Shown piece by piece: positions 33,276 to 44,261 of a stretch of 64,000 bases of DNA. The translations under genes were made by a program, and so were the position numbers. Origin of the DNA: Strix aluco (lineage: Eukaryota; Chordata; Aves; Strigiformes; Strigidae); the NCBI RefSeq assembly GCF_031877795.1, contig NC_133970.1, forward strand, positions 46,193,287 to 46,257,286. Reading direction: 5' to 3'. Every line of letters begins with the position of its first letter. The first letter of the stretch is position 1. Below the pieces are notes generated by a model. That model was given only the letters and a program-made list of their open reading frames with translations. It had not been told where the DNA came from and made no database searches.

Positions 33276-36128
33276 GCAAAGCTATGAGCCAGGTCCAGGG
33301 TCCATCTGGGGAGCCCAGTCAGGAGCAAAAGGAAGCAGAGACAGGTGTGGAGACAAAGTGCAGCGTGTGTCTGAAGTCCATCCAGGTATGGGAGACCTCG
33401 GCTGGTCCGAGGGATCAGAATGTAAGTTTGGTATTGACCTTGAGCAGATAACCGTGTACCCTTAAGAGAAGAGGGTGTACCCTGAGAAGAGCTGAGTAAA
33501 CAAGAGTAAGGAACTACCAGACCAGAACTGCCTGACCACAAGGAAAGGAAGGTTATCGAGGTTGCAACAGAGAAGAGGTCATCCAATCGTGAACTGTTAG
33601 TCTCTAATTGTGATTTGAGGTTAATTTCTAAGATTAGGTCTTCTGGTTTGGAGAGTAGTATGTAATGAAATTGCTGATCAGCAACTGTAGAGATGGCAGT
33701 AGTTCAGAGTTTCTCTGTCACCTGACAGCAGCATCTTATAAATTATGTATTCTATTGCTGTAAAAGTAATATACCAGATCTCCTTTCATAATGAGTTTTA
33801 TGTTTTCTACTACAAAAATATTTAAGTAATTTGGGGTCATTTTATTCTTAACGTGTTAAGCCGCTTTCTCGAAAGTGTTTCTAGTCTGTTCACTGCTGTC
33901 TGGGATAGGCCACTGACATATTTGGAGTCACGTGCATATGGGAGTCTAGAAGCACTGGCATGACTTTGTTCAGTAGTTGCAAATAATGACTGAGTTTATG
34001 TCCAAGCAGATCAAGAAACAGTTTGGTATCAGCATGGGCCTTGCTCAGAACTGTTCCAGGATGTGCAGCCCTCGCTTGCCGGGGTACTGACTTGAACTCA
34101 AGCTAGCTCTGTGGATTTTTGCCAAAACTATTCCTCAGCTCAAGCTGTCTTCATTGTGCGTATGCTTGCACCATGTATGTACCCACCTAATTAATGCTCC
34201 TACAAGGCATAGCACTCAAAAGCATGGTGGAGACACCTGCATAGCTCTGCAGGAGTAGGTTGAGCCTTACCTGTGCTTACTGTCTGACCACTGTGGAGCC
34301 TTCTGAAGGGCTGTGCTGCTCTGAAGTCATGTGGTGATGTTAGCCCAAATAAATGGCCAGAGGGCAGCTCAAATGGGCCTTGTTTGGGTCAGGGGCAGTT
34401 CAGGCCTGGCACCAAGTCAGAGCTAACTTTCCTCATTCCTTGTTGACCCTGTGAAAGCTGTTTTAATGAGGGAAACTTGATGGTAGGCAACTCAAGCCAC
34501 GTGTTAACGGGGCTGACTTTTGTCCTGGGAACTTAACTGGGGTGCCAGGAGTGGCTATAGTGCTCTGGTCCTACAGTAGTTCTAGAAGGGCTACAGCTAT
34601 ATTTGCATAGTGCTGTGGTTCAGTTGATAGCTTGGCTGTCTTTAGATATGTCAATAGCATTTCCTTATCCATGGGATAATTAAAGTAGAACCTAAAGTAA
34701 CTAAAATTCAACTGTTTCCTACTTAACAAAGTATTTACTACTTGGAAATTTAACTAATTTAATGTTTTTAAAGGCAGATGAACTTGATATTTAGCTTTGA
34801 AGATACATACTGTTACAAGCCACAAGTCAAATGCTAAAAGTAATTTTCTTGTTTATGCAGTACATTTAAATGACCATTGCTTCTTTTCATAATGCAGATT
34901 TGCCTAACAAAAGCATAATCAGTTCCTGCCCTGTTTTCCAAACCCACACCTGGAATATATATATATATTTGTATATGAATTTTTTAGCAAGTAGAAGCAG
35001 TGTTTATATATTTCTATTTAAATTTTGATTTTTTTTTTCCCACTTAATACAGAAATTTCAGTAGTTTAAATAGTTCGGTATTCCTTTCATCCATTCAGAA
35101 ACATAATTTACTGTGTTTATAATTTAACATCATTTTGTAGGCAAAGGAAAAATTATGATGTGCCAGTATCGTCTGAGAATGTAACTATTTATAAATGGGC
35201 AACTTGCTTCTCCTCCAAACCAAAAAGTTACTCATGCAGTTTATCCTACAGAATAGAACTACATGGTCTCCACAGGCAGTGTTTGGCATTATATTCCATA
35301 TTTTGTTTATTTTGGGATGTTGTAAGAATAATAAATGTATCCTGGTAAAAATTGACTCTGATAAGTCATTGTCACTTTAATTACAATAGTAAATCTACTA
35401 CCAAGGAAGTATTATCCTATTGTATTTAAGTTCATCTCTCACAAATTCAACTTTACAAGCTGTCTTTATAAAAATGCATTATATTGGGTCTGAATACCAT
35501 GTTCTGTACTGTATGTGACATGGTATAACAGACTGTCATTAATGTCTGTATCTTATATGAAAGACCATTATACTAATTTGGTTTTAGTCTGCTTAATTGC
35601 AGCACGTGACTAGGTTGGAAGTTGTGGAAGTTCTGAGCTGGCAGTTTTTCCATGTTCTTTGTGATCAGAATTTCAACGTATTTATGATGGCTATACACTG
35701 TGAAACTTATATTATTCCTGATCAATGCCACAATATTAAAAAAGTTGGGTTTCTAAGAATGATTGTTTATTCAGTGTATTGAAGTGTTCAGTAAAGCTTC
35801 TGCATATATGTATATACACACTTACTGGTGCTCTGGTCATTCAGTATCAGAATATTTAAAACTCCATTTAGACTCACTTCTTAATGAGTGCCTTCTTTTT
35901 TCATGAGGCATGTGAGGTTTAGAGATTGAATACAGATATTCAAAATTTACCAAGATAAATGTTTGTCAGATGCCTTAATTTCCTTCATCCAGATATCACA
36001 AAAGACTTTTGCTGTCCAGTTGTTTACCGTTTGGTTTCTACAGTTCAACAGAACTGGTTAATGGTGTCAACAAAGCTGTAAGAAGGGAAGAGGAGACATA
36101 AGAATGTCCCCTGAAACAAGGAATTCTG

Positions 36129-37088
36129 TGTTGCGGATGAAAGTATTAACACGGTAATGGTTTTAGCAGCAAATCAAGATTTATTAATGACTAGCAGCAC
36201 TTAATCATTAACCAATTTAAAGATTTACAAAATAATTCAGTAAAATATGTTATAATTAAAATAGCGACTTAACTACAGATTCGAAGATGACAAGATTCAC
36301 ACTAATTTACTATAAAGTATCCTAAATCAATATATATATGTATATTCATAAACACAAGATGTACAAACACACAGACAGAAGTATTTGGATCCAGTGAAAT
36401 ATGTATGTACCTGCACCCGTGAAAATAACTGTATACCTAAACACAGTTTTAGGTAGAGAGGCGGGTGAAAGAGAAGCTAGCTCAAAGTTAAAATTTCCCT
36501 TTTCTCGAGTTTAGAGTAAATACAATGCATCGGCATTCCTCAGTGGGCGATAATTGAGACTTGAGGGGATCGACTTCGCCCTGGCCTCCTGTCAGCTCTA
36601 ACAGCAGATGGTACCTCGAGGAGTTGATACCTGAGAAGCATCCCAGCTCAGGGGAGATGCTGGTCACAGGCCCCTGCAGTCCAGGAGAGCTCAAAGGGTC
36701 TCACTTGGGGTTGAAATTTATAGGGTCCAAGATAATTGTCTTTGTCAGATACTTATCACTCCAGCCTAGCTTGGGCAATGAGGTGTTCTGGTGTTCTCAC
36801 CAGGTACACAAGAGCTTGATGGATGTGCAATCCTGTTATTGTTTTCCTTCAACCTCATCCCGGGTATAGATGTACCAAGCTGTCAGGAGGTGATGGACTG
36901 TTATAACCACTTCAAAGGAGAGCAGGAGCCAGACTCGTCAAAGGGGTGCCTTAACCCTCTGGTTCCCGACCATTAGTAGTCTTTACCTCCTCAGATTTGG
37001 TATGACCCAGAAGAGGGTTGGAATCACACCAAGCACCGAGCAGCACAGCAAGTAGAGAGTGTGTGGGGGTTAGAATTGCACCACCACA
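36129..37088 (-). mobile_element. Solo LTR, family C
   Basis: 960 bases, TGTTGCGGATGAAAG to CACCACCACA, with an imperfect 5-bp TSD (ttctg and ctctg). A second copy lies at 49896-60636. On the minus strand it has TATA-like CCTATAAATTTC near 36712 and AATAAA near 36180, so the transcribed strand is probably minus. No internal region is attached. Confidence 0.85.
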
Positions 37089-39118
37089 CTCTGCTACATC
37101 CTTATCCCACAGTGGGATAAGATGGTTGAGAGACCTGACACTGGTGTAAATATTGTAGCGAGGACTGGAGAACTTAAAATGGCTTCTCAATAGACTCCTC
37201 TGTTTGCATAGCAGAGATGTGGAACCCATTTGTGACTTTGCTGGAAGGGGAGTACGTGCTTCTCATGGAAGACGCGTGGTTAGATGATCACAGGATTTGT
37301 TTTTCCAAGATATGTGAAACCTATAGAAATTTTTGAACTCTACAAATTCACATTTTCACTAGTAATTATCATTAATTCATTCTGTGTTACTGAGCTAATG
37401 TAAGTATTTTTTAGAAGTATTTAACAAGACCACCATGTACTGTAGTTTTTGCCAAGTATTCTACTCTTGTCTCTACTCAGTATAAAAGAAATTTAGATTT
37501 ACTGCAAGACTCTAAAATAACAAGTTGCAGCCATAACCCAGTCTGGATGCAATGTTCAGGTCTATAATGCCTCTCTCAAGAGCTGTGCACTGTGGAAGAA
37601 AAAGTGACCTTAACCTTTTTAAAATTCCTAATACTGAAACCCAGAAATGTCATTAAAGTGTATTATTTTATTGCAGATCTTAAAGCAAAGTTCATGCTGA
37701 AGCTGGACCATGATCAGACTGATGTTACAGACAAAATTGTATTATACAAAGCTATATTTTAAGTGAACTGTAGAAATGAGTATAATGAAATTATAATAAA
37801 TGATAGAAATGATTAAATGATAATATTGTAAAATGATGATTGATACAGGTTCATATAGATCAAGTTTAAGGAGTTTAAATGCCCAACACAGTGGCATGGG
37901 GTGGGGAGAAAATATCACTTTCATAATTGCAAACCAAATGACATTTTGAGTGGTGGTCTCTTTGTAGCCAAAGGAACTGCTGTAGGTTCATGCCAAGTTA
38001 GCCATGCTTGTGGAAGCACAAAGACACCTCCTTATTTGTGTGACAGACTTAACATAAAGAACAAAAAACATATCTTCCATTAAGAGAGTGACTAGGAGAT
38101 TTGGAGAGGGAGTATACTTCAGGAGGAGTGTGATGCCAGATGCATTTGAAGGAAGAGGCACAGAAAGACAGACTTCAGCTAGAACTTAGCTGTCTGAGTC
38201 CCTGCTGTGCTAAGCGTGGTGTCTTCACCAGCCATACAGCCAAGCCTCCTTGATGGCAGAAAGAAAAACTTTTTAGGGACTAGAAGATCTTGGGAAGGGT
38301 AGGTTATAATCCAAGAAGCTGCAGAGTTGATTAGCCACATATAGTAGTGTGGGATACTGTGGGAAAGTATCTGCAAGATCATGAAGGACATGGGTGACTT
38401 CTTTTATAAACCTTAATTTTACTTTTGTCTAAGTAATTTTGAGGGATTTCTGTTTAAAAGGCTAACTATTCTAATAAACCCAGGCTTTTACATTTAAAAG
38501 CTTGTTTGTTCATCACTACGGAGCTCGCTATAAGAAAAATGTTTGGGCAGATCCACAATGGAGCTTTGGGCAGCTTGGAGTCTTGTCACACTTTGTTTAT
38601 TAGGTAGTAAGGAGGTTTGTTTGATCTGTGTTTTGAATTGGACATTAATGAGCCTAGAAGATATCAGGGTTTATTGTTGCTAGTTATTCATATAAAAATT
38701 TCTGTATAGTTTCTGAACTTGAGAATTATATTGCTAGTCTATTATTAAAGTATTCTGCATACAGTAATTTTAAATCAGAGCTCAATAAGTCTTGGAACAG
38801 TGTAAGAAATGGAACTTCCTGCTCTTAAGGCCTCATCCCAAGATGTTTTCACGGGAAAAAAATGCATAAGCAGTCAAAAAAAGGCAAAATGGGATAATGT
38901 GGACCCATATTGCTTACAAAGAGAAAGGAAGAAAGCATATTGCCCTTCCAGAGGTCAGTAGTAGAAGAAAGGAGAACTGTATGAGAGTGGAACTGTAAAA
39001 AGTACGCTTTAGACTTCTGCAAGTTTATCTGTCAAAAAAGCTACCTAAAAGTCAAGGTGGATGTGGGCAGAGGCAAGTATTAATTGGGAATTTTGTGAGA
39101 ATTACTTTACTGTTGGGG

Positions 39119-39726
39119 TGTGGTGGTTTGACCTTGGCTAAATGCCAGGTACCCACTAAGTCGCTCTATCACCTCCCCCCCCCCCTTCCCCCTTTTTTTC
39201 TCAACAGGGCAAAGAGGGGGAAGAAAATAAGATAGGGAAAAAAAATCAACCCTTGTGGGTAAAACAAAAGCAGTTGTAATATAAGCAAAGCGAAGCAAAG
39301 GTCTGCGCACAGAAGCAAAAAAAAGCAAACAGATTTATTCTCTACTTCCCATGAACAGGCGATGTCGGGCCTTCTCAGGAAGCAGGGCTCCCATACGCGG
39401 AGGGGTTGCCTCGGAGGACCAAGGGTGACCCCACCCCTTCCTCCTCTCTCCCAGCTTTATACTGAGCAGCCGTCAGATGGTCTGGAATATCCCTTTGGTC
39501 AGTTGGGGTCAGCTGTCCTGGCTGTGTCCCCTCCCAAGATCTTGCCCACCCCGTCCCACTGTGGGGGGGAAATGTCAGAAAGAGCCTTGGTGCTGTGTAA
39601 GCACCACTCAGCAGTAGCCACACCACCAGGGTGCTATCAACACCCTGCCAGCTCCCAGCATCAAACACAGCACCATGGGGGCTGCTACAGGGGAAAACCA
39701 ATTCCGGCTCAGCCACACCCAGTACA
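39119..39726 (-). mobile_element. Solo LTR of the ERV1 family, second copy
   Basis: 608 bases, TGTGGTGG to CCCAGTACA, with a perfect 5-bp TSD tgggg (39114-39118 and 39727-39731). It is more diverged from ERV1 than the copy at 28511 in several A- and C-rich tracts. Confidence 0.93.
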
Positions 39727-39859
39727 TGGGGATAAAATAAAAGGTTTAAATGGAGTTGTGACTTAAGTGATTTAGATTGCATATTCATTTAATTTGAAGG
39801 TAAAGTAAGTGTTGTCAAGTTTATACGATTTCTAAGGGGAAATTTGAGCAATGAAATGA

Positions 39860-40239
39860 TGTGAGGATTTGTAAGGATTTCCTGCGGGGAAATGGGCATG
39901 TGAGCAATCCTGCATATGAGCAATGCTGGTAAAGCCTCAGCGTCGGCAAGGATGTGACAAAATGACCCTGGAAGAATGAGGAAGAACCCAGGATGTTAAG
40001 CAACTTCAGGGTGTGGGTCTGGGCGGAGAAGGAAGTTTGTACAATGTCGATGTGGCAGTTTTCATCCAATCAGAAGAGAGCTTAAGGAGCATGTGCAAAG
40101 CTAACTGTCCAATCAGAAAGAATTGTACCATGTGATTGTATCATGTGATTCTCACCTGCATTATAAAAGGCTTGCTTCACCACAATAAAATTGGCATTGC
40201 TTAATGAATCTGGTTGTCTGCATGTCCATGTCTCCCGCA
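39860..40239 (+). repeat. ERV4 5' LTR
   Basis: TGTGAGGATTTG to TCTCCCGCA. A TATA box (cattataaaaggcttgc) lies near 40161. AATAAA follows near 40185, so R is very short. Two CCAATCAGA boxes (near 40070 and 40110) look like NF-Y promoter sites. Confidence 0.93.
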
Positions 40240-40241
40240 TA

Positions 40242-40260
40242 TGGCGTCCGATACAGGGAC
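40242..40260 (+). promoter_or_regulatory. ERV4 primer-binding site, Lys-like and altered
   Basis: TGGCGTCCGATACAGGGAC lies two bases after the LTR. It resembles the tRNA-Lys(UUU) site but has one substitution and one extra base, so it is decayed or serves another tRNA. Confidence 0.55.
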
Positions 40261-40438
40261 TCGAAGATTAGCACAAGTCTGATGAGGACTCGGTGAGGTG
40301 CAGTCACGGGTGGAAAGCCGGTCGAAACTGTTCCAGACGCTGCCCCGGTGTCTGAAGGTGAGAATCAGTGCGCTGTAACTTTAAGGCTCCGCGACAGGCG
40401 GTGGCCAGGGATCCGCCTCTGGCGCCAGCCGGGGAAGA

Positions 40439-40996
40439 ATGGGGTCCACGCTTACTAGAGATGAGCAAGCAGTAGTGAAACTCCTCCAACTGATCCTCTC
40501 CGTGAGAGGGATAAAATATGACAAGTCCAATTTAGAAGGCTTATTAAAGTGGAGCCGAGAGAAGGGACTTATCCCCAGTGTAGGGCTTGTATTTGAAGCA
40601 GCTACCTGGGAAGCCATAGGGAAACAGCTATGGGACTCGGTTAGTGATGGAGGAAAGTCGGCAAAAGAAGTGAGCGGTTACACCACGCTATGGAAATTAA
40701 TCCAAGAAACATTGCAGGAGAGGAGTAGTGAGCGTGCGGCTGCGGCTTCTGCCTTTGCAGTTCTCGGAGCGGTTTCTAACTGTGATATATCAGCCATGCC
40801 ACCACTGCCACCGCTACCGCCCTGCCCCAGCCACGGCCAGAGGGGCCCTTTCCCCCCCCCTCGGTCCCCTCGCCCCAGAGAGACGAGGGAGGGGGGGCTC
40901 TACGCTGCTTGCGGCTCCCGCCACGTTGGGTCAGCCGAAAAATCCGTTTGCCTTATCGATTGTGCCGCCGGGACCGCGGTGAGCAGCGGGGGCTAA
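40439..40996 (+). pseudogene. gag: ERV4 Gag matrix domain, first copy
   Basis: The ATG is followed by a Gly as in N-myristoylated Gag (MGSTLTRDEQAVVKLL). Residues 1-75 read like a betaretroviral matrix fold (LLKWSREKGLIP, AATWEAIGKQLWDS). After residue 110 it becomes Pro-, Arg- and Gly-rich (PPLPPLPPCPSHG) and ends at 40996 without capsid. It is an open but partial Gag. Confidence 0.75.
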
Positions 40997-41117
40997 ACCC
41001 AAAACTGTGCAATCAGGGGCTGGAAACAGCGGAAGTGTATCTGATGCCAACCGGAAAGGGACTGAGAGACCGAAAGAGTCAAAGGACTCCAGTAGTGGGC
41101 GGGACGCAGATAAGAGC

Positions 41118-41429
41118 ATGGGGCAGAGCAAGTCCGCAGAGGAGACGGCCACTGTCAGACTCCTGCTGCATATACTCTCTATGAGAGGGATAACTCATAA
41201 TGACACTTCTGTACGAAGGTTACTTAAATGGTGCAGAAACCACGGCTATCAGCGACCACTTGGAAGTTGGTTTCGGACACTCTTAAAGCGCGGAGTTGGC
41301 AGCGGCGGCTCCGGGCCTCCACGAGCCCCCCCGCCGCGGAGCGACTGCCTGCGGCCATCTGGCACCGCGCGATCGTCCGTCCCGCCTCCCCCGAACACCA
41401 AAAGCGGCAGTTTTTACAGAAGGTGCTGA
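41118..41429 (+). pseudogene. gag: ERV4 second matrix-like module
   Basis: A second ATG-Gly start (MGQSKSAEETATVRLL) begins a block with the same pattern as the first matrix (LLHILSMRGIT, RRLLKWCRNHG). After HGY the expected ATTWKLV block is found in a neighbouring frame (in the 41228-41494 frame), so one frameshift has occurred. Its frame is open upstream to about 41007 through a Ser-, Lys- and Asp-rich linker. It may be a tandem duplicate diverged within one Gag, or the gag start of a related element joined by recombination. Confidence 0.6.
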
Positions 41430-41467
41430 CACTGGGATGCGGAGTCCCTTGTCCAAATGCTATAAGA

Positions 41468-41850
41468 TGTGTGTATTCAACTTTCTTTCTTTAGCAATAT
41501 TAAGAAGCAAGACCTCAAGTGTTTAACCTTATTAGAAACTCCCTTGGTTTTCCCCCTTGAGTGGTGGCCAGGCTCTGGGTGGAACCCAACAGGAGGATGA
41601 AATCAGATGTTTCCGCTCAAAGAAAGTTGCCAGTTATTTTGGCCTGCTGATTTAGATATATGAGGCTGGACCTGCTTGCAGCGATGTTGGATGCCTCACC
41701 TACGGATGGACGCATCGCGTAGGATTTCCGGTTTGCGAGGAAGGGCACTCTAAATTCTCGCTGCATCCAGGGTTCCCCAGCAATTGCGGATCTGAATGTT
41801 AGTACCCCATTAAGTAAGTGTGCTATTCCGTATTTTCCTTACTGTTTATT
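41468..41850 (+). repeat. ERV2-like LTR fragment inside ERV4
   Basis: The segment aligns by eye with 12508-12850 of the ERV2 LTR: cttagaaactcccttgg-like, ggccaggct, tccgctcaaa and cgcgtaggatttcc follow in the same order. Sequence diverges beyond about 41850. No TG or CA end or TSD is visible, so it arrived by recombination or lost its ends by deletion. Confidence 0.75.
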
Positions 41851-42191
41851 TTTGTAGTATTTAGTCATATCCCCTAATTATGGGTACTGAAATTAGCTTA
41901 CTCTAGTAACTGTAACTGCTGTATTGTTTCTAGCATTCTGTGAAACTTTTTTAAGTATGCTGTGTTTTTTGAAGTTTGCCTAACCCTTAATTGATAAAGT
42001 CTCAAAATAAGTCCTGCAGGTGCACATGTGGGAGGCATTGGCCTGTCAGCCTTACACAGCCTCTGAGCAATAGCTAGGCTTTGATGAAGAACAGGCCTTG
42101 GAAGATAGATAAGAAACTGCTGAGTTGTGCCAAGGTAGCGGGCAAAAACAGCAGACAGCTGTAACACTGAACTGTGAAAAAGCACTAAGCT
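41851..42191. other. ERV4 internal filler, unassigned
   Basis: AT-rich stretch after the LTR fragment, followed by an unrecognised segment (about 42000-42190) that leads into the integrase remnant. No coding potential was recognised. Confidence 0.4.
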
Positions 42192-42720
42192 GTGAGAAGT
42201 TACCATCGCGGTAGGGCGGAATGTGCCAGAGAATATGGGAAATTAGTTCAATTGACCCATGAAACTAATAATGGACCAGCCTATACCTCTCAAAAATTTG
42301 CTCTTTTTTGTCAACTCTGGGGTATACGTCACATCACAGGTATACCACATTCCCCCACGGGGCAAGCCACGGTGGAGAGAGAGCATCAAAACTTTAAAGG
42401 TGCTTTTGCAAAAACAAAAAGGGGGAGAGAGCTTGGCTGTTGCAGAACCACTTGCAAAAGCGGTGTATGTCTGAAATCGTTGCAGAACTACTTGCAAAAG
42501 CAGTGTATGTCTGAAATCCGGTATAAGCCGGTGTGGAGATAGTGCTTTTGCTCAGTACAAAGATGTTGCTATAGGAGAGTGGAAAGGACCTGTGGAACTA
42601 ACAATGGCGGGTCGAGGCTATGCCTGCGTTATTACCGATACCGGCACTAGATGGGATCCATCTCGCTGGGTGCGGCCTTGGAAAAGAGATCAAGTTTGTG
42701 ATTCCAAGCCTTGTAATGGT
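42192..42720 (+). pseudogene. pol: ERV4 integrase C-terminal half
   Basis: NGPAYTSQKFALFCQLWGI and GIPHSPTGQATVEREHQNFK are the second half of an alpha/beta-type integrase core. The second catalytic Asp before NGP is Asn (codon at 42267-42269), while the Glu in VEREH is kept. The frame breaks after the direct repeat at 42439-42518, and the C-terminal domain continues in another frame (EWKGPVELTMAGRGYACV, RWVRPWKRD) to about 42700. The frame change and the missing Asp make it inactive. Confidence 0.8.
42439..42518 (+). repeat. 40-bp tandem duplication in ERV4 integrase
   Basis: Two head-to-tail 40-bp units starting gttgcagaac (42439-42478, 42479-42518), differing at about two sites. Confidence 0.9.
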
Positions 42721-43270
42721 TCTAACAGCGATTAATACTCATCCAGCAAAAGTAGTGTTTCCCCGACCAAATATATGGGTAACTATAGCTAATGAGACAG
42801 GTCAAGAATCCTTCTGCCTTTCGATGGCTACTCCGTCGGACCCATTCAGAACATGTTTATTGAGAATCCCTCACTCTGACCCACAAGAATTCATTGGGTT
42901 TGTGTCAGACGATAGTTGGGCAAAAATGAAATTTTCACAGGCCAATGACATTGCTCAAATTACCCAGGCAGGCACCAACACCACAACCTTTTGGCAAGGT
43001 CAACTTATCATGAGCAAAGAATTGTTAAAAGGTGGAATCATTGTAATTATTGTGATTATTGTGCTTGCTATTATTTTGCCGTGCTTAATCTCTTGTATTA
43101 GACAATCGCTGCAGAAAAGCTTGCAAGGAGTTTGGATTGCTCAAAAACAAAAAGAGGGATCTGTGGGGATTCGGATGGATTTCTTGCGGGGAAATGGGCG
43201 TGTGAGCAATCCTGCATATGAGCAAGACTGGCAAAGCCTCAGCTTCGGCGAGGATGTGATGAGGGAATGA
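42620..43270 (+). CDS. env: ERV4 truncated envelope ORF (216 aa)
   Basis: ATG-started ORF that overlaps the integrase end, as retroviral env genes do. Residues about 28-45 are a hydrophobic, signal-like segment (FVIPSLVMVLTAI). The next 60 residues resemble the N-terminal surface subunit of alpharetrovirus-like envelopes (NIWVTIANETGQESFCLS, DPFRTCL). The receptor-binding core, cleavage site and fusion peptide are missing. Residues about 135-160 are a membrane anchor (GGIIVIIVIIVLAIILPCL) and the tail runs into the 3' LTR. N-glycosylation sites NET and NTT are seen. The frame is intact despite the large internal deletion. It cannot be a fusion protein, but a membrane-anchored decoy is conceivable. 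Confidence 0.65.
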   Translation: MPALLPIPALDGIHLAGCGLGKEIKFVIPSLVMVLTAINTHPAKVVFPRPNIWVTIANETGQESFCLSMATPSDPFRTCLLRIPHSDPQEFIGFVSDDSWAKMKFSQANDIAQITQAGTNTTTFWQGQLIMSKELLKGGIIVIIVIIVLAIILPCLISCIRQSLQKSLQGVWIAQKQKEGSVGIRMDFLRGNGRVSNPAYEQDWQSLSFGEDVMRE

Positions 43271-43542
43271 CCCTGGAAGAATGAGGAAGAACCCAGGAAG
43301 TTAAACAACTTCAGGGTGTGGGTCTGGGCAGAGAAGAAGTTTGTACAATGTCGATGTGGCAGCTTCCATCCAATCAGAAGAGAGCTTAAGGAGCATGTGC
43401 AAAGCTAACTGTCCAATCAGAAAGAATTGTACCATGTGATTGTATCATGTGATTTTCACCTGCATTATAAAAGGCTTGTCCACCATAATAAAATTGGCAT
43501 TGCTTAATGAATCTGGTTGTTCGCATGTCCATATCTCCTGCA
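43162..43542 (+). repeat. ERV4 3' LTR
   Basis: TGTGGGGATTCGG to ATCTCCTGCA, preceded by a purine-rich tract (aaacaaaaagagggat). A TATA box (cattataaaagg) lies near 43464 and AATAAA near 43488. TSD aaatga follows. Confidence 0.93.
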
Positions 43543-44261
43543 AAATGATACTTGTCATTGTGGGATTTTGAAGAGAGGACTGTGTGAAAGAGGTCTGTTT
43601 CCTGGTTATATTCTCAGTTAAGTGCCTGACATTAGGGACAAACTTGCAGTGAAACCTGTTGAAAATTCAACAACTGCTCTGGGATCCAAGTAACACTTTT
43701 TATTAACTTTTAAATAGTAATATTTCAGAACACGTCATATTTCAGAGTTGCTGGTATTTCTAAGCTCCGGGTTACTTTCCTATGAGAGATGCAACAAATA
43801 GAAATATCAACAGCTTGTCATCTTTAAAGCAAAACTGGTGTTTTATGTATTCTTACACAGAGACACCTCCATGGACTTTTGGTTCACATTCCTAGTCTAG
43901 TCTAAATGCCAGTTTTCAACCACTTTTTAAATAGGAAGTTCTTAAGGAAAGATTATTCTTTCCAACTCATTGTAGTCCAGGGATGGGCAGAAGACTGGGC
44001 ATTTAAAAAACATACAAGGTTGCACATTACAGTAACAGTTGAGCTTTTACCAGAATGGTGTAGTCAAGAGAAGTGGCTTTGAAAAATGATGAAGAGGAGC
44101 AGAAACTGATTTAGGTTAGTAAACCATCTGTCTGCTTTTACAGAATAGCTAAAACATCATCATGGAGAGCTGTAAGGTGTGATGCCTTTTGATTTATCCT
44201 GGTTGACAGAGACACCTTGTGCCAAAAAACCAGCTCCCTCTGTATGCAGTGTAGAGACATC

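Larger units (their letters stand above)
39860..43542 (+). mobile_element. ERV4: rearranged class II (alpha/beta-like) retrovirus
   Basis: Two LTRs of 380 and 381 bp (39860-40239, 43162-43542) and a perfect 6-bp TSD aaatga (39854-39859, 43543-43548). The internal region is only 2.9 kb: a matrix-like module, a second matrix-like module, a piece of an ERV2-like LTR, an integrase tail and a shortened env. Capsid, protease, RT and RNase H are gone. The 6-bp TSD, matrix type and surface-protein type point to the alpha/beta (ERVK-like) group. The LTRs differ at some 20 or more sites by eye. Confidence 0.92.
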
